This document shows, one piece after another, positions 1-8,954 of a stretch of DNA of 64,000 nt. The first letter of the stretch is position 1. Each line of letters begins with the position of its first letter. The stretch is from positions 3,612,969 to 3,676,968 of the forward strand of contig NZ_LGQW01000015.1 of NCBI RefSeq assembly GCF_003116035.1. Direction: 5' to 3'. The notes below the pieces were generated by a model that saw nothing but the letters and a program-made list of their open reading frames with translations, had not been told where the DNA came from and did not search any database. The DNA is from Azospirillum sp. TSH64 (GTDB taxonomy: Bacteria > Pseudomonadota > Alphaproteobacteria > Azospirillales > Azospirillaceae). The position numbers were made by a program, and so were the translations under genes.

Positions 1-16
1 ATCGCGGAACCCGACC

Positions 17-1525
17 ATGCCCAACCACTCCCTGTTCGACCAACTGCTGAACCCGGCCACCGACCCGGCCCGCCTCGCCATCGAGACCGCGGACGGCGGG
101 CGTCTCACCCATGGCGATCTGCGCGCCGCCACCGGCCGCATGGCGAACGCGCTGGTCGCCGCCGGCGTGCGCCCCGGCGACCGCGTCGCCGTGCAGGTCG
201 AGAAGTCGGTCGAGGCGCTGGTGCTCTACCTCGCCTGCCTGCGGGCCGGGATGGTCTATCTGCCGCTGAACACCGCCTATACCCCGGCGGAGCTGAGCTA
301 TTTCGTCGGCGACGCCGAACCGGCCCTGGTGGTCTGCGACCCGGCGCGTCTCGACGCCACCATGGCGCTGGCCGGGACCGTCGCGGTGCGCACGCTGGAC
401 GCGCGCGGGCAGGGCAGCCTGACCGAGGCGGCGGCCGGACAGCCGGACGAGTTCGCCACCGTCGCGCGCGGCCCCGACGATCTGGCCGCCATCCTCTACA
501 CCTCGGGCACCACCGGGCGGTCGAAGGGGGCGATGCTGACGCAGGAGAACCTGCTGTCCAACGCGCGGGTGCTCCAGACCGAATGGCGCTTCGGGCCGGA
601 CGATGTGCTGCTGCACGCCCTGCCGATCTTCCACACCCACGGGCTGTTCGTCGCCTGCAACCTCGTGCTGCTGTCCGGCGCCTCGATGGTCCTGCTGCCG
701 CGTTTCGACCCGGCCGACGTGCTGGCCCGGCTGCCGGCCGCCACGGTGATGATGGGGGTGCCGACCTTCTACACCCGCCTGCTCGGCCAGGAGGGGCTGA
801 CGCCCGAGGCCTGCCGGTCGATCCGGCTGTTCGTCTCCGGCTCCGCCCCGCTGCTGGCCGAGACCCACCGCGCCTGGGAGGAGCGCACCGGCCACCGCAT
901 CCTGGAGCGCTACGGCATGACCGAGACCGGCATGCTGACCTCCAACCCCTATGACGGCGACCGCGTGGCCGGCACCGTCGGCTTCCCGCTGCCGGGCGTC
1001 GAGCTGCGCATCGCCGACCCGGCGACCGGCGCGCCGCTTGCCGGCGACGCCATCGGCGCCATCGAGGTGCGCGGTCCCAACGTCTTCAAGGGCTACTGGC
1101 GCATGCCGGAGAAGACGGCGTCGGAGTTCCGGCCGGACGGCTTCTTCATCACCGGCGACCTCGGCCGCATCGACGGCCGGGGCTATGTCCACATCGTCGG
1201 GCGCGGCAAGGACCTGATCATCAGCGGCGGCTTCAACGTCTATCCCAAGGAGGTGGAGGGCGAGATCGACGAGCTGCCCGGCGTGCTGGAAAGCGCCGTG
1301 ATCGGCATCCCCCATCCCGATTTCGGCGAGGCCGTCGTCGCCGTCGTGGTTGCGGACGGCACCGCACCCGTCACCGAGGCCACCGTCGCCGCCGCCCTGA
1401 AGGACCGGCTCGCCCGCTACAAGCAGCCCAAGCGCGTGGTGGTGGTGGCCGAGCTGCCGCGCAACAGCATGGGCAAGGTGCAGAAGGCGCAGCTTCGCGA
1501 TACCCACGCGGGGGTGTTCGGATGA
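17..1525 (+). CDS. matB: Malonyl-CoA synthetase (AMP-forming acyl-CoA ligase)
   Basis: A 502-residue ANL-superfamily ligase that would activate malonate (ATP + CoA) to malonyl-CoA in the cytoplasm. The P-loop-like motif YTSGTTGRSKG lies near residues 160-172, the adenylation motif YGMTETGM near 299, and the C-terminal domain carries the catalytic lysine in NSMGK (K487). Overall length and the motif series resemble MatB rather than long-chain ligases, but the substrate is inferred from resemblance only. It overlaps the next gene by 4 bp (ATGA), so the two are probably translationally coupled. No decarboxylase or malonate carrier is next to it; only 16 bases precede it in the window, so the promoter cannot be seen. 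Confidence 0.85.
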   Translation: MPNHSLFDQLLNPATDPARLAIETADGGRLTHGDLRAATGRMANALVAAGVRPGDRVAVQVEKSVEALVLYLACLRAGMVYLPLNTAYTPAELSYFVGDAEPALVVCDPARLDATMALAGTVAVRTLDARGQGSLTEAAAGQPDEFATVARGPDDLAAILYTSGTTGRSKGAMLTQENLLSNARVLQTEWRFGPDDVLLHALPIFHTHGLFVACNLVLLSGASMVLLPRFDPADVLARLPAATVMMGVPTFYTRLLGQEGLTPEACRSIRLFVSGSAPLLAETHRAWEERTGHRILERYGMTETGMLTSNPYDGDRVAGTVGFPLPGVELRIADPATGAPLAGDAIGAIEVRGPNVFKGYWRMPEKTASEFRPDGFFITGDLGRIDGRGYVHIVGRGKDLIISGGFNVYPKEVEGEIDELPGVLESAVIGIPHPDFGEAVVAVVVADGTAPVTEATVAAALKDRLARYKQPKRVVVVAELPRNSMGKVQKAQLRDTHAGVFG

Positions 1526-2022
1526 GCGGCGCCGTCCTGCCGCCTCTTCCCACCGAAATCCTGACCTCCGGGCCTTTGCGGGTCGCGGAGGAATGGATCG
1601 ACCTCTACGGCCACATGAACATGGCGCGCTATGTCGCCCTGTTCGACGAGGTCGGCTATGCGCTCCAGGAGCGCTGGGGGCTGGGGGAGACCTACACCGG
1701 CGAGACCCGGAAGGGGCTGTTCGTGGTCGACGTCGCCGTCAGCTACAAGCGGGAGCTGACCGCCGGCACGCCGCTGACGCTGGCGCTGCGGCTGCTGGAG
1801 GCCGACACCAAGCGTCTGGTCAGCCTGATGGAGCTGCGCCGCGGCGATGACGGCACGCTCGCCGCGACGATGGAGCAGCTGTCCGTCCACGCCGACCTGA
1901 CGACGCGGCGGGTCGTCCCGTTCGATCCGCCGGTGGCGGAGCGCTTGCGCGATCTGGCGGCCGTCCATGGCGCGCTGTCGCTGCCGGCCGGTCATCGGCG
2001 CCGGCTGACCTGCCGGGGGTGA
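1522..2022 (+). CDS. Acyl-CoA thioesterase, 4HBT hotdog family
   Basis: A 166-residue single-domain hotdog protein. The N-terminal segment contains the pattern WIDLYGHMN (residues about 25-35), the 4-hydroxybenzoyl-CoA thioesterase-type active-site stretch, followed by the long helix that ends in FDEVGYAL. Such enzymes hydrolyse acyl-CoA thioesters. It starts inside the stop codon of the malonyl-CoA synthetase gene, so it may act on the same or a related CoA ester, or recycle mis-activated acids. The start ATG at 1522 is fixed by the ATGA overlap. The exact substrate cannot be read from sequence. Confidence 0.8.
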   Translation: MSGAVLPPLPTEILTSGPLRVAEEWIDLYGHMNMARYVALFDEVGYALQERWGLGETYTGETRKGLFVVDVAVSYKRELTAGTPLTLALRLLEADTKRLVSLMELRRGDDGTLAATMEQLSVHADLTTRRVVPFDPPVAERLRDLAAVHGALSLPAGHRRRLTCRG

Positions 2023-2027
2023 GGCCG

Positions 2028-2044
2028 GCGGCAGGAATTTTGCT
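2028..2044 (+). promoter_or_regulatory. Candidate sigma-54 (-24/-12) promoter before the sensory cassette
   Basis: GG at 2030-2031 and GC at 2042-2043 are separated by exactly 10 bases, in the context CGGCAG-GAATT-TTGCT. The -12 half matches TTGCW; the -24 half is two bases off TGGCAC. It lies 70-84 bp before the start of the binding-protein gene, and the same operon encodes an NtrC-type activator, so autoregulation is plausible. Weaker than the site at 7509. Confidence 0.35.
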
Positions 2045-2113
2045 GGCTATCAAAACAACACTGCCGCATGCAAGCTGTCCCACATCGGGAAGTCGTTGTC
2101 GGTGGACACAAGC

Positions 2114-3520
2114 ATGGTCGGTCGTCTTGGCGTTTGGGTGGTGCGGACGCTGGCGGGCGTGGTCCTGCTGCTGCCGGGTGCCAGGGCTTCCGGACAGGAG
2201 ATGCCGGGCGGGGCGGAGGCGATCACCGTCCTGACCTCCTTTCCCGCCGCCTTCTACGAGCCGGTGCGCGACGCGTTCGAGCAGGCCTATCCCGACCGGC
2301 GCCTGCATGTGATCAACACCAAGACCACCGCCGCGATCACCCAATTGCAGGATCGCGTGGCGAAGGACGTCGACGTCTTCTGGGCATCGGCCCCCGACGC
2401 CTTCGAGGTGCTGAAGGCCGCCAGGCTGCTGGCGCCGGTGGCGCCGCGTCCGACCGGCGCCCCGGCGACCGTCGGCAACCAGCCCATCGACGACCCCGAC
2501 GGCCTCTATCTCGGCTTCGCGCTGTCGGGATACGGGCTGATCTGGGACCAGTCCTATCTGGACCGGCACGGCCTCGCCGCCCCGCGCCGCTGGGAGGATC
2601 TGCGCCGGCCCGGCTATGCCCGGCATCTCGGCATCACCTCGCCGTCGCGCTCCGGCACCATGCATCTGATGGTGGAGACGGTGCTGCAACTGCATGGCTG
2701 GGAGCGCGGCTGGGCGACCTGGCTGGAGATCGCCGGCAATCTGGCGACGGTGACGGCGCGCAGCTATGGCGTGGTGGAAGGCGTCGGCAAGGGGCGCTTC
2801 GGCATCGGGCTCGCCATCGATTTCCTCGGGCAGGGGACAAGGCAGGAGTCCGGGCCGCGCGAGAGCGGGGAGTTGGGCACTCTGCGCTTTGCCTATCCGG
2901 CCGACGGCGTGTTCCTGCCGGCCAGCGTGGCGGTCCTGCGCACCGCCCCCAATCCGGCGGGGGCGAACCTGTTCATCGACTTCCTGCTGTCGCCGGCCGG
3001 GCAGGCCCTGATGCTGCGTCCCGACATCGGGCGGCTGCCGGTGCGGCCCGATGCCTATGCCGCCGCCCCCGCCGGCTATCCGGCCCCGTATGCGCGGGAG
3101 ACCGGCGACGACCTGTTCCTCTTCGACCGCGCCTTGTCCGGCCGCCGCTATGAGCTGGTCAACCTGCTGTTCGACGAGTTGATCACCTTCCGCGTGAAGA
3201 CGCTCAACCGGGTCTGGCACCTGATCCATCAGGGCGAGAGCCGTCTTGCGGCAACCCCCGATCCGACCGCGCGCGACCTGTTGCGCACCGCCCGCGAGGC
3301 GGCGACGGCGATCCCGGTCGATGCCGCCCAGGCCATCGACCCGGCCTTCTCCACCGCCCTGCGCCGGCCGGCGCGCGGCATGCCGGTGTCCGCCCGGCAG
3401 GGCGAGCTGGAGGAGGAGTGGCGCGCCTTCTCGCAGAATCAGTTGGAAACGGCGCTGTCGGCGGCGGAACGCGCGCTGGTGATCCTGCGGGCGGCGGCTG
3501 GCGAAGGGGTCTGGCCGTGA
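2114..3520 (+). CDS. Periplasmic binding protein of a sensory cassette (PgtC-like)
   Basis: About 468 residues: an N-terminal signal peptide with hydrophobic core (VVRTLAGVVLLLPG), then an ABC-type extracellular solute-binding domain of the iron/phosphoglycerate type, then a roughly 130-residue helical extension. Shared blocks such as FWASAPDAFEVLK and SPSRSGT are nearly identical to the transporter binding protein at 7565, so the two are paralogues. No permease follows; instead the next two genes are a histidine kinase (4-bp overlap) and an NtrC-type regulator, the arrangement of Salmonella pgtC-pgtB-pgtA. Its likely role is to present a ligand to the kinase. An upstream TTG at 2096 is possible; ATG 2114 gives a better signal peptide. 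Confidence 0.75.
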   Translation: MVGRLGVWVVRTLAGVVLLLPGARASGQEMPGGAEAITVLTSFPAAFYEPVRDAFEQAYPDRRLHVINTKTTAAITQLQDRVAKDVDVFWASAPDAFEVLKAARLLAPVAPRPTGAPATVGNQPIDDPDGLYLGFALSGYGLIWDQSYLDRHGLAAPRRWEDLRRPGYARHLGITSPSRSGTMHLMVETVLQLHGWERGWATWLEIAGNLATVTARSYGVVEGVGKGRFGIGLAIDFLGQGTRQESGPRESGELGTLRFAYPADGVFLPASVAVLRTAPNPAGANLFIDFLLSPAGQALMLRPDIGRLPVRPDAYAAAPAGYPAPYARETGDDLFLFDRALSGRRYELVNLLFDELITFRVKTLNRVWHLIHQGESRLAATPDPTARDLLRTAREAATAIPVDAAQAIDPAFSTALRRPARGMPVSARQGELEEEWRAFSQNQLETALSAAERALVILRAAAGEGVWP

Positions 3521-6033
3521 GTGCCGTGGCGACGCCCTCTTCCGGTGGCTTGTCCGGCCGGCCGGGCAACGGTGCGGGCAGGCTGCGCTTCGGCATCCGG
3601 GTCCGGCTGTTCCTCGCCTTCGTCGCGGTCGCCACCCTGTCGGTGGTGGCCTGCGCGCTCGGCTGGCTGTCCTACGACCGGCTGGGCGGCACGCTGGACG
3701 AGTTCGCCGAAAGCCACCTGCCGGCCTTGGGCGTGGCGGCCAAGCTGGCGGAGGAGGGTGGGGCCATCATCGCCACCGCCCCCATCCTGGCCGGCAGCCG
3801 GACCGAGGACGAGATGGACGCGATCCGCGACACGCTCGGCCGCCGCCTGACCACCCTGAGGGCGCTGACCGACGCCATCGAGGGCGGCGTTCCCGGCCTG
3901 CGCCCGGTGGTGGATTCGCTGGGCCGCAATCTGGCGGCGCTGGACGGCACGGTGCGCCAGCGGCTGGCGCTCGGCCGCCGGAACCAGGAGGCCATCGAGC
4001 GGCTGCGCTGGCTGCATGCCGATTTCCTCGACGAGATCGATCCGCTGGTCGCCGACGCCCGCTTCAACATCCAGAGCGCGCTCGCCACGGTGGAGAGCGG
4101 GAAGCCGTCGGCCGATGCCGTCCGCATCCTGCGCGAGGAGAACCGGCGCAGCGAGGCGCTGTTGCAGATCGGCGCCAACGGAAACCTCGCGGTCGGGCTG
4201 GTCGCGCGGGCGGCGACGCTCGCCACGGCGGAGCTGCTCGACGACAATGCCGGCTTCCTGGACGAGACCGCCGACCGGCTGCAACGCGACCTGACGGCGC
4301 TGGCCGGCTGGGCGGACGGCGTCTCGCTGCGGCAGCTGGTGGGCCAGCTTCTCGACCTCGCGCGCGGGGCCGACGGCAGCGTGCCGGCGCTGCGCCGGGA
4401 GGAGCTGGAGACGGCGGCGCGCGGACAGGCCCTGCTGGCGGAGAACCGCGACATCGTCGCCCGGCTGAACGGGCTGATCGCCCGGCAGGTCCAGGCGGTG
4501 GAGCAGGATTCCCGCGCCGCCGCCGCCCGCTCCGCCGGGGCGGTGGCGTTCGGCCGTTCCGCCCTGCTGGCGAGTGCGCTGGTCAGCCTGCTGGTGGCGG
4601 TGCTGGTGGCCTGGCTCTACGTCAACCGCAACCTGATTTCCCGCCTGACGCGGCTGGGCGATGCCGCCCGCGCCATCGCCGCCGGCGACCTCAAGGCCGA
4701 CATTCCGCTCGGCGGCGGCGACGAGCTGTCGGACATGGCGGCGGCGCTGCTGGTCTTCCGCGACACCGCCATCGCGGTGGAGGAGGCGAACGCCCAGGCG
4801 ATCATCGACAATGCCCAGGCCGGGCTGGCGATCACCGACGCGCAGGGCGTGATCGAGTTCGTCAACCCGCTCGCCGCAGCGCTGATCGCGCCGCCGCCCG
4901 GCGTCCGGGCCGGGGAGGGGGAGGCCGGGCGCCTTGCCGACCGGCTGGATGCGGAGGCCGCCGCCCGCCTTGCGGCCTTCTTCGCCCGGGCGCCCTTCGC
5001 TCAAGCACCCGACGGTGCAGGCGGTCCGGCGCCCACCCTGTCGATCCTGGCGACCGGGCGCCGTCCGGACGGCGGGGCGGTTCCGGTGCAGGTCGGCGTC
5101 CGTCCCTTCTGGCGGCGCCAGCGGCAGCGCTTCATCGTCACCCTCACCGACATGACCGAGCGGCTGGAAGCCCAACATGTCCTGGAACGCACGGTGCAGG
5201 AGCGCACCACCGACCTGCGCGCCACCAACGACCGGCTGGAGCGCGCCATCGCCGAACACCAGCGCACCGAACGCGAGCTGCGCGAGGCGCAGGCGGAGCT
5301 GGTGCAGGCCGGCAAGCTGGCGGCGCTCGGCCAGCTTGCCGCCGGGGTCGGGCACGAGCTGAACCAGCCGCTCGCCGCCATCCGGTCCTACGCCCACAAC
5401 GGCCGCAAGCTGATCGGGCTGGGCCGGGTTGAGGAGGCCGAGGGCAATCTCGGCAAGATCGCCGACCTGACGGCCCGCATGGCGAACATCACCAACCACC
5501 TGAAGCGCTTCGCCCGCCGTCCCGACAGCCGGCTGGGGGCCGTGGAGCTGGCGCCGGTGATCCAGGGTGCCCTGTCGCTGTTCGGCAACCGCCTGCGCGA
5601 GGAGGCGGTCGCGGTCGAGCTGGCGCTGCCGGACGCCGGCCCCGCCTCCGGCACGCCCTTGCGGGTCCGCGCCGAGGAGGTGCGGCTGGAGCAGGTGCTG
5701 GTCAATCTGCTGAGCAACGCGCTGGACGCCGTGGCCGGCGCGCCGGTGCGCCGCATCCTGATCCGCGCAGAGGTCGTGGAGGACGGGGAGGAGAGCGGGG
5801 GCGAGGAGGGCGGCGCCGTCCGCATCGAGGTGCGGGACAGCGGCTCCGGCATCGCCGCCGATCCGGTCGCCCAGATCTTCGATCCCTTCTTCACCACCAA
5901 GCCGGTGGGGACAGGGCTGGGTCTCGGCCTGTCGATCTCCTACAACATCGTCCGCGACTTCGGCGGCGTGCTGTCGGTGGCCGAGAGCGGCCCCGATGGA
6001 ACCGCCTTCGTCCTCACCCTGACCCGTGCGTGA
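3517..6033 (+). CDS. Membrane sensor histidine kinase (PgtB-like)
   Basis: 838 residues from GTG 3517, which overlaps the preceding stop by 4 bp. Order of parts: membrane segment (LFLAFVAVATLSVVACAL, residues about 28-45), long periplasmic helical sensor region, second membrane segment (LLASALVSLLVAVLVAWLYV), HAMP linker, PAS-like segment starting ANAQAIIDNAQAGLAITD, coiled coil, HisKA with phospho-acceptor H613 in GHELNQPLAAIRSY, and HATPase_c with N box, DSGSGI and GLGLGLSI motifs. It should phosphorylate the regulator encoded immediately downstream and probably reads the state of the neighbouring binding protein in the periplasm. Upstream in-frame starts (3418) would lie inside the previous gene and are rejected. 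Confidence 0.85.
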   Translation: MSAVATPSSGGLSGRPGNGAGRLRFGIRVRLFLAFVAVATLSVVACALGWLSYDRLGGTLDEFAESHLPALGVAAKLAEEGGAIIATAPILAGSRTEDEMDAIRDTLGRRLTTLRALTDAIEGGVPGLRPVVDSLGRNLAALDGTVRQRLALGRRNQEAIERLRWLHADFLDEIDPLVADARFNIQSALATVESGKPSADAVRILREENRRSEALLQIGANGNLAVGLVARAATLATAELLDDNAGFLDETADRLQRDLTALAGWADGVSLRQLVGQLLDLARGADGSVPALRREELETAARGQALLAENRDIVARLNGLIARQVQAVEQDSRAAAARSAGAVAFGRSALLASALVSLLVAVLVAWLYVNRNLISRLTRLGDAARAIAAGDLKADIPLGGGDELSDMAAALLVFRDTAIAVEEANAQAIIDNAQAGLAITDAQGVIEFVNPLAAALIAPPPGVRAGEGEAGRLADRLDAEAAARLAAFFARAPFAQAPDGAGGPAPTLSILATGRRPDGGAVPVQVGVRPFWRRQRQRFIVTLTDMTERLEAQHVLERTVQERTTDLRATNDRLERAIAEHQRTERELREAQAELVQAGKLAALGQLAAGVGHELNQPLAAIRSYAHNGRKLIGLGRVEEAEGNLGKIADLTARMANITNHLKRFARRPDSRLGAVELAPVIQGALSLFGNRLREEAVAVELALPDAGPASGTPLRVRAEEVRLEQVLVNLLSNALDAVAGAPVRRILIRAEVVEDGEESGGEEGGAVRIEVRDSGSGIAADPVAQIFDPFFTTKPVGTGLGLGLSISYNIVRDFGGVLSVAESGPDGTAFVLTLTRA

Positions 6034-7400
6034 AAGTCTTGCCCATGACCGTCCTGCTGATCGACGACGACCCGGAAGTGCTAGATTCCAGCCGCCAGAC
6101 GCTGGAGCTGGAGGGCTTCGCCGTCGAAGCGGTGACGGAGCCGGAGGCCGGGCTGGCCCGGCTCGGCGCCTCCTGGCCCGGCGTGGTGGTGACCGACGTG
6201 CGCATGCCGGGGATGGACGGCTTCGCCCTGCTGGAGCGGGTGCGCGCGGCGGACGCGGAGGTGCCGGTGGTGCTGGTCACCGGCCATGGCGACATCGCCA
6301 TGGCGATGCGCGCGGTCCGCGAGGGCGCCTACGACTTCATCGAGAAGCCGGCCGAGCCCGACCATCTGGTCGAGGTGGTGCGGCGCGCGCTGGCCCATCG
6401 CGGGCTGGTGCTGGAGAACCGCCGCCTGCGGGCGCAACTGGCGGAAGGCGGGCCGGAGGGGCGGATCATCGGCCGCTCGCCTGCCATCGAGCATCTGCGG
6501 GCCGCGGTGGCGAACCTCGCCGACGCCGAGGTCGACGTGCTGCTGTTCGGCGAGACCGGCACGGGGAAGGAACTGGTCGCGCGCAGCCTGCACGAGGGCG
6601 GCCGGCGGCGCGCCGGCAATTTCGTGGCGCTGAACTGCGGCGCCATGCCCGACACCATCATCGAGAGCGAGCTGTTCGGGCATGAGCCGGGCGCCTTCAC
6701 CGGGGCGCAGGGGCGGCGCATCGGCAAGCTGGAATATGCGGCGGGCGGCACCCTGTTCCTCGACGAGATCGAGAGCATGCCGATGCATCTCCAGGTCAAG
6801 CTGCTGCGCGTGTTGCAGGAGCGGGCCATCGAGCGGATCGGCGGCAACCGGACGATCCAGCTGGACCTGCGGGTGGTGGCGGCGACCAAGGTGGATCTGC
6901 TGCGGCTGGCGGCGGAGGGGAAGTTCCGCGAGGATCTCTATTACCGCCTGAACGTCGTCACAGTGCCGCTGCCGCCCTTGCGCGAGCGGCGCGGCGACGT
7001 GGCGCTGCTGTTCCGCCATTTCCTCGACGCGGCCCTGGCGCGGTCGCGCCGGACGCCGCCGCCGCTCGATCCTGTCCTGCTGGCGCGCCTCGCCGCCCAT
7101 GGCTGGCCCGGCAATGTCCGCGAGCTGCGCAATGTCGCCGAGCGGGTGGCGCTCGGGCTGGGCGACGGGCTGGCCACGGTCGGCGCTTCCGCCGCATCTG
7201 CCGGCATGACGGAATCGGCGGAGATCGAGCCGCTGGCCGACCAGCTTGACCGCGTCGAGAAGCAGCTGATCGAGGATGCGCTGGCCCGTTGCGGCGGCCG
7301 GGTCGGCGAGACGGCGGAACGGCTGGGGATCACCCGCAAGACGCTGTACCTGAAGATGCGCCACCACGGGCTGAGCCGGGACGATTTCGCGGAGGAGTGA
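6030..7400 (+). CDS. NtrC-family sigma-54-dependent response regulator (PgtA-like)
   Basis: 456 residues from GTG 6030 (overlapping the kinase stop); ATG 6045 is an alternative start. Receiver domain with acidic pocket DDD at 12-14 and phospho-acceptor D56 (VTDVRMPG); AAA+ domain with Walker A GETGTGKE near 174-181 and the sigma-54 contact loop GAFTGA near 221-226; C-terminal Fis-type helix-turn-helix (RLGITRKTLYLKM). The intact GAFTGA means it should activate sigma-54 RNA polymerase. A strong -24/-12 site 110 bp after its stop codon makes the ABC operon at 7565 the obvious target. Confidence 0.88.
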   Translation: MKVLPMTVLLIDDDPEVLDSSRQTLELEGFAVEAVTEPEAGLARLGASWPGVVVTDVRMPGMDGFALLERVRAADAEVPVVLVTGHGDIAMAMRAVREGAYDFIEKPAEPDHLVEVVRRALAHRGLVLENRRLRAQLAEGGPEGRIIGRSPAIEHLRAAVANLADAEVDVLLFGETGTGKELVARSLHEGGRRRAGNFVALNCGAMPDTIIESELFGHEPGAFTGAQGRRIGKLEYAAGGTLFLDEIESMPMHLQVKLLRVLQERAIERIGGNRTIQLDLRVVAATKVDLLRLAAEGKFREDLYYRLNVVTVPLPPLRERRGDVALLFRHFLDAALARSRRTPPPLDPVLLARLAAHGWPGNVRELRNVAERVALGLGDGLATVGASAASAGMTESAEIEPLADQLDRVEKQLIEDALARCGGRVGETAERLGITRKTLYLKMRHHGLSRDDFAEE

Positions 7401-7416
7401 AAAAGCAGGGGCTGGA

Positions 7417-7456
7417 ATGTTCCCCGCATTACCCAGTCGCCTCCGCCGATGTTCCC
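7417..7456. promoter_or_regulatory. Candidate activator-binding repeats (ATGTTCCC x2)
   Basis: The 8-mer ATGTTCCC occurs at 7417-7424 and 7449-7456, 32 bp apart, about three helical turns, on the same face of DNA. The first copy sits in a small dyad (AATG-N7-CATT, 7416-7430). Both lie 53-95 bp upstream of the -24/-12 promoter, a usual place for enhancer sites of NtrC-type activators. Inference from position only. Confidence 0.35.
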
Positions 7457-7508
7457 GTCCTGACCCATCGATGATGTGCGAAGCCAGAGCGTGCAAGGGC
7501 TGACCGTC

Positions 7509-7524
7509 TGGCATGCCGATTGCT
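7509..7524 (+). promoter_or_regulatory. Sigma-54 (-24/-12) promoter of the ABC/phosphatase operon
   Basis: The sequence TGGCAT-GCCGA-TTGCT matches the sigma-54 consensus TGGCAC-N5-TTGCW with one mismatch; GG (7510-7511) and GC (7522-7523) are exactly 10 bases apart. Transcription would start near 7535, 30 bp before the ATG at 7565. The gene directly upstream encodes a GAFTGA-containing activator, which supports the assignment. Confidence 0.7.
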
Positions 7525-7564
7525 GAATGGGCGAGCATAAGACATCAAGGGAGGGACAACACCC

Positions 7565-8920
7565 ATGCTTCGCACCTCGCGCAACCTGCGCAACGCCGCC
7601 GCCGCCCTGGGCGTCCTGCTGCTGTCCGGCACCGCCGCCTTCGCGCAGGATGCCAGCGGCAAGCTCGTCATCGTCACCTCTTTCCCCAAGGACATGACGA
7701 CCGCCTTCCAGCAGGCCTACCAAAAAGCGAACCCCAAGGTCACGGTCGAGATCCTGAACCGCAACACCAACGCGGGCGTGAAGTATCTCCAGGAAACCGC
7801 GTCCAACAACGGCGTCGACCTGTTCTGGGCGTCGGCCCCCGACGCCTTCGAGGTGCTGAAGGGCGCCGGGCTGCTCCAGCCCTACAAGCCCAAGGTGGAG
7901 GGCATTCCCGAGAAGGTCGGCGCCTATCCGGTCAACGATCCCGAGGGGATGTATGCCGGCTTCGCCGCGTCCGGCTACGGCATCATGTGGAACAGCCGCT
8001 ACATGAAGGCCAACGATCTGCCGATCCCCAAGGAATGGGCCGACCTGACCAAGCCCGCCTATTACGACCATGTCGCGATCTCCGCCCCGTCGCGCTCCGG
8101 CACGACGCACCTGACCATCGAGACGATCCTCCAGGGCGAGGGCTGGGAAAAGGGCTGGCGCACCAACAAGGAGATGGCCGGCAACTACCGCACCATCACC
8201 GAGCGCAGCTTCGGCGTGCCGGACGGGGTGAATTCCGGCGCCTTCGGCGTCGGCATCGTCATCGACTTCTTCGCGCTGTCGTCGCAGGCCTCGGGCTTCC
8301 CGGTCGAGTTCGTCTATCCGACCGTCACCACCATCGTCCCGGCCAATGTCGGCGTCGTGAAGAACGCCCCCAACAAGGCCGCCGCCGAAGGCTTCGTCGA
8401 CTTCCTGCTGTCGCCCAAGGGGCAGGAGGTTCTGCTGGAACCGGCGATCCGCCGCCTGCCGGTCAACCCGGTCACCTACGAGAAGGCCCCCGCCGGCTAT
8501 CCCAACCCGTTCAAGGACAAGTCGCTGGGCTCGCAGGTGAACTTCGACGTCAACGTCTCGCAGGCCCGCTACAATGTGGTGGACGCGCTGTTCGACCAGC
8601 TCGTCACCTTCCAGCTCGACGACCTCAAGGCGGCGACCCAGGCGATTCACAAGGCCGAGGCGGCGCTCGCCAAGAAGCCGAACGACAAGGCCAAGGCCCT
8701 GCTGGGCGAGGCGCGCGACCTCGTCGCCGCCATGCCGGTGACGGCGGAGCAGGCCGCCGATCCGCAACTGGCCGGCGCCTTCACGGTGGAACGCAAGTCG
8801 GCCAAGGACGCTGTGCCGGAGCGTCAGGCGCAGGTCGAGCAGAAGTGGGCCGCCTTCGCCAAGGAGAACTACGCCAACGCCCGCAAGAAGGCCGACGAGG
8901 CGGCTGCCCTGGCGCGTTGA
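7565..8920 (+). CDS. ABC transporter substrate-binding protein (Fbp/PgtC-like)
   Basis: 451 residues with a clear signal peptide (hydrophobic core AAALGVLLLSGTAAFA, cleavage after FAQ-like region) and an extracellular solute-binding domain of the family that includes iron, thiamine, putrescine-like and phosphonate/phosphoglycerate binders. A strong ribosome binding site (GGGAGGGA) precedes ATG 7565. It shares long identical blocks with the sensory paralogue at 2114, including the unusual helical C-terminal extension of about 130 residues, so the two proteins probably see the same ligand. First gene of an operon with permease, ATPase and two phosphatases; a stem-loop before the permease gene may favour high binding-protein expression. 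Confidence 0.85.
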   Translation: MLRTSRNLRNAAAALGVLLLSGTAAFAQDASGKLVIVTSFPKDMTTAFQQAYQKANPKVTVEILNRNTNAGVKYLQETASNNGVDLFWASAPDAFEVLKGAGLLQPYKPKVEGIPEKVGAYPVNDPEGMYAGFAASGYGIMWNSRYMKANDLPIPKEWADLTKPAYYDHVAISAPSRSGTTHLTIETILQGEGWEKGWRTNKEMAGNYRTITERSFGVPDGVNSGAFGVGIVIDFFALSSQASGFPVEFVYPTVTTIVPANVGVVKNAPNKAAAEGFVDFLLSPKGQEVLLEPAIRRLPVNPVTYEKAPAGYPNPFKDKSLGSQVNFDVNVSQARYNVVDALFDQLVTFQLDDLKAATQAIHKAEAALAKKPNDKAKALLGEARDLVAAMPVTAEQAADPQLAGAFTVERKSAKDAVPERQAQVEQKWAAFAKENYANARKKADEAAALAR

Positions 8921-8954
8921 GCCTGATGCGCTGACGCTGGTTGCGTCCAGCCTA

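Noticed and set aside
1820..3229. Minus-strand frame opposite the first binding-protein gene
   Set aside because: Histidine/glutamine/glycine-rich shadow product; the plus-strand gene has motifs, a signal peptide and operon context.
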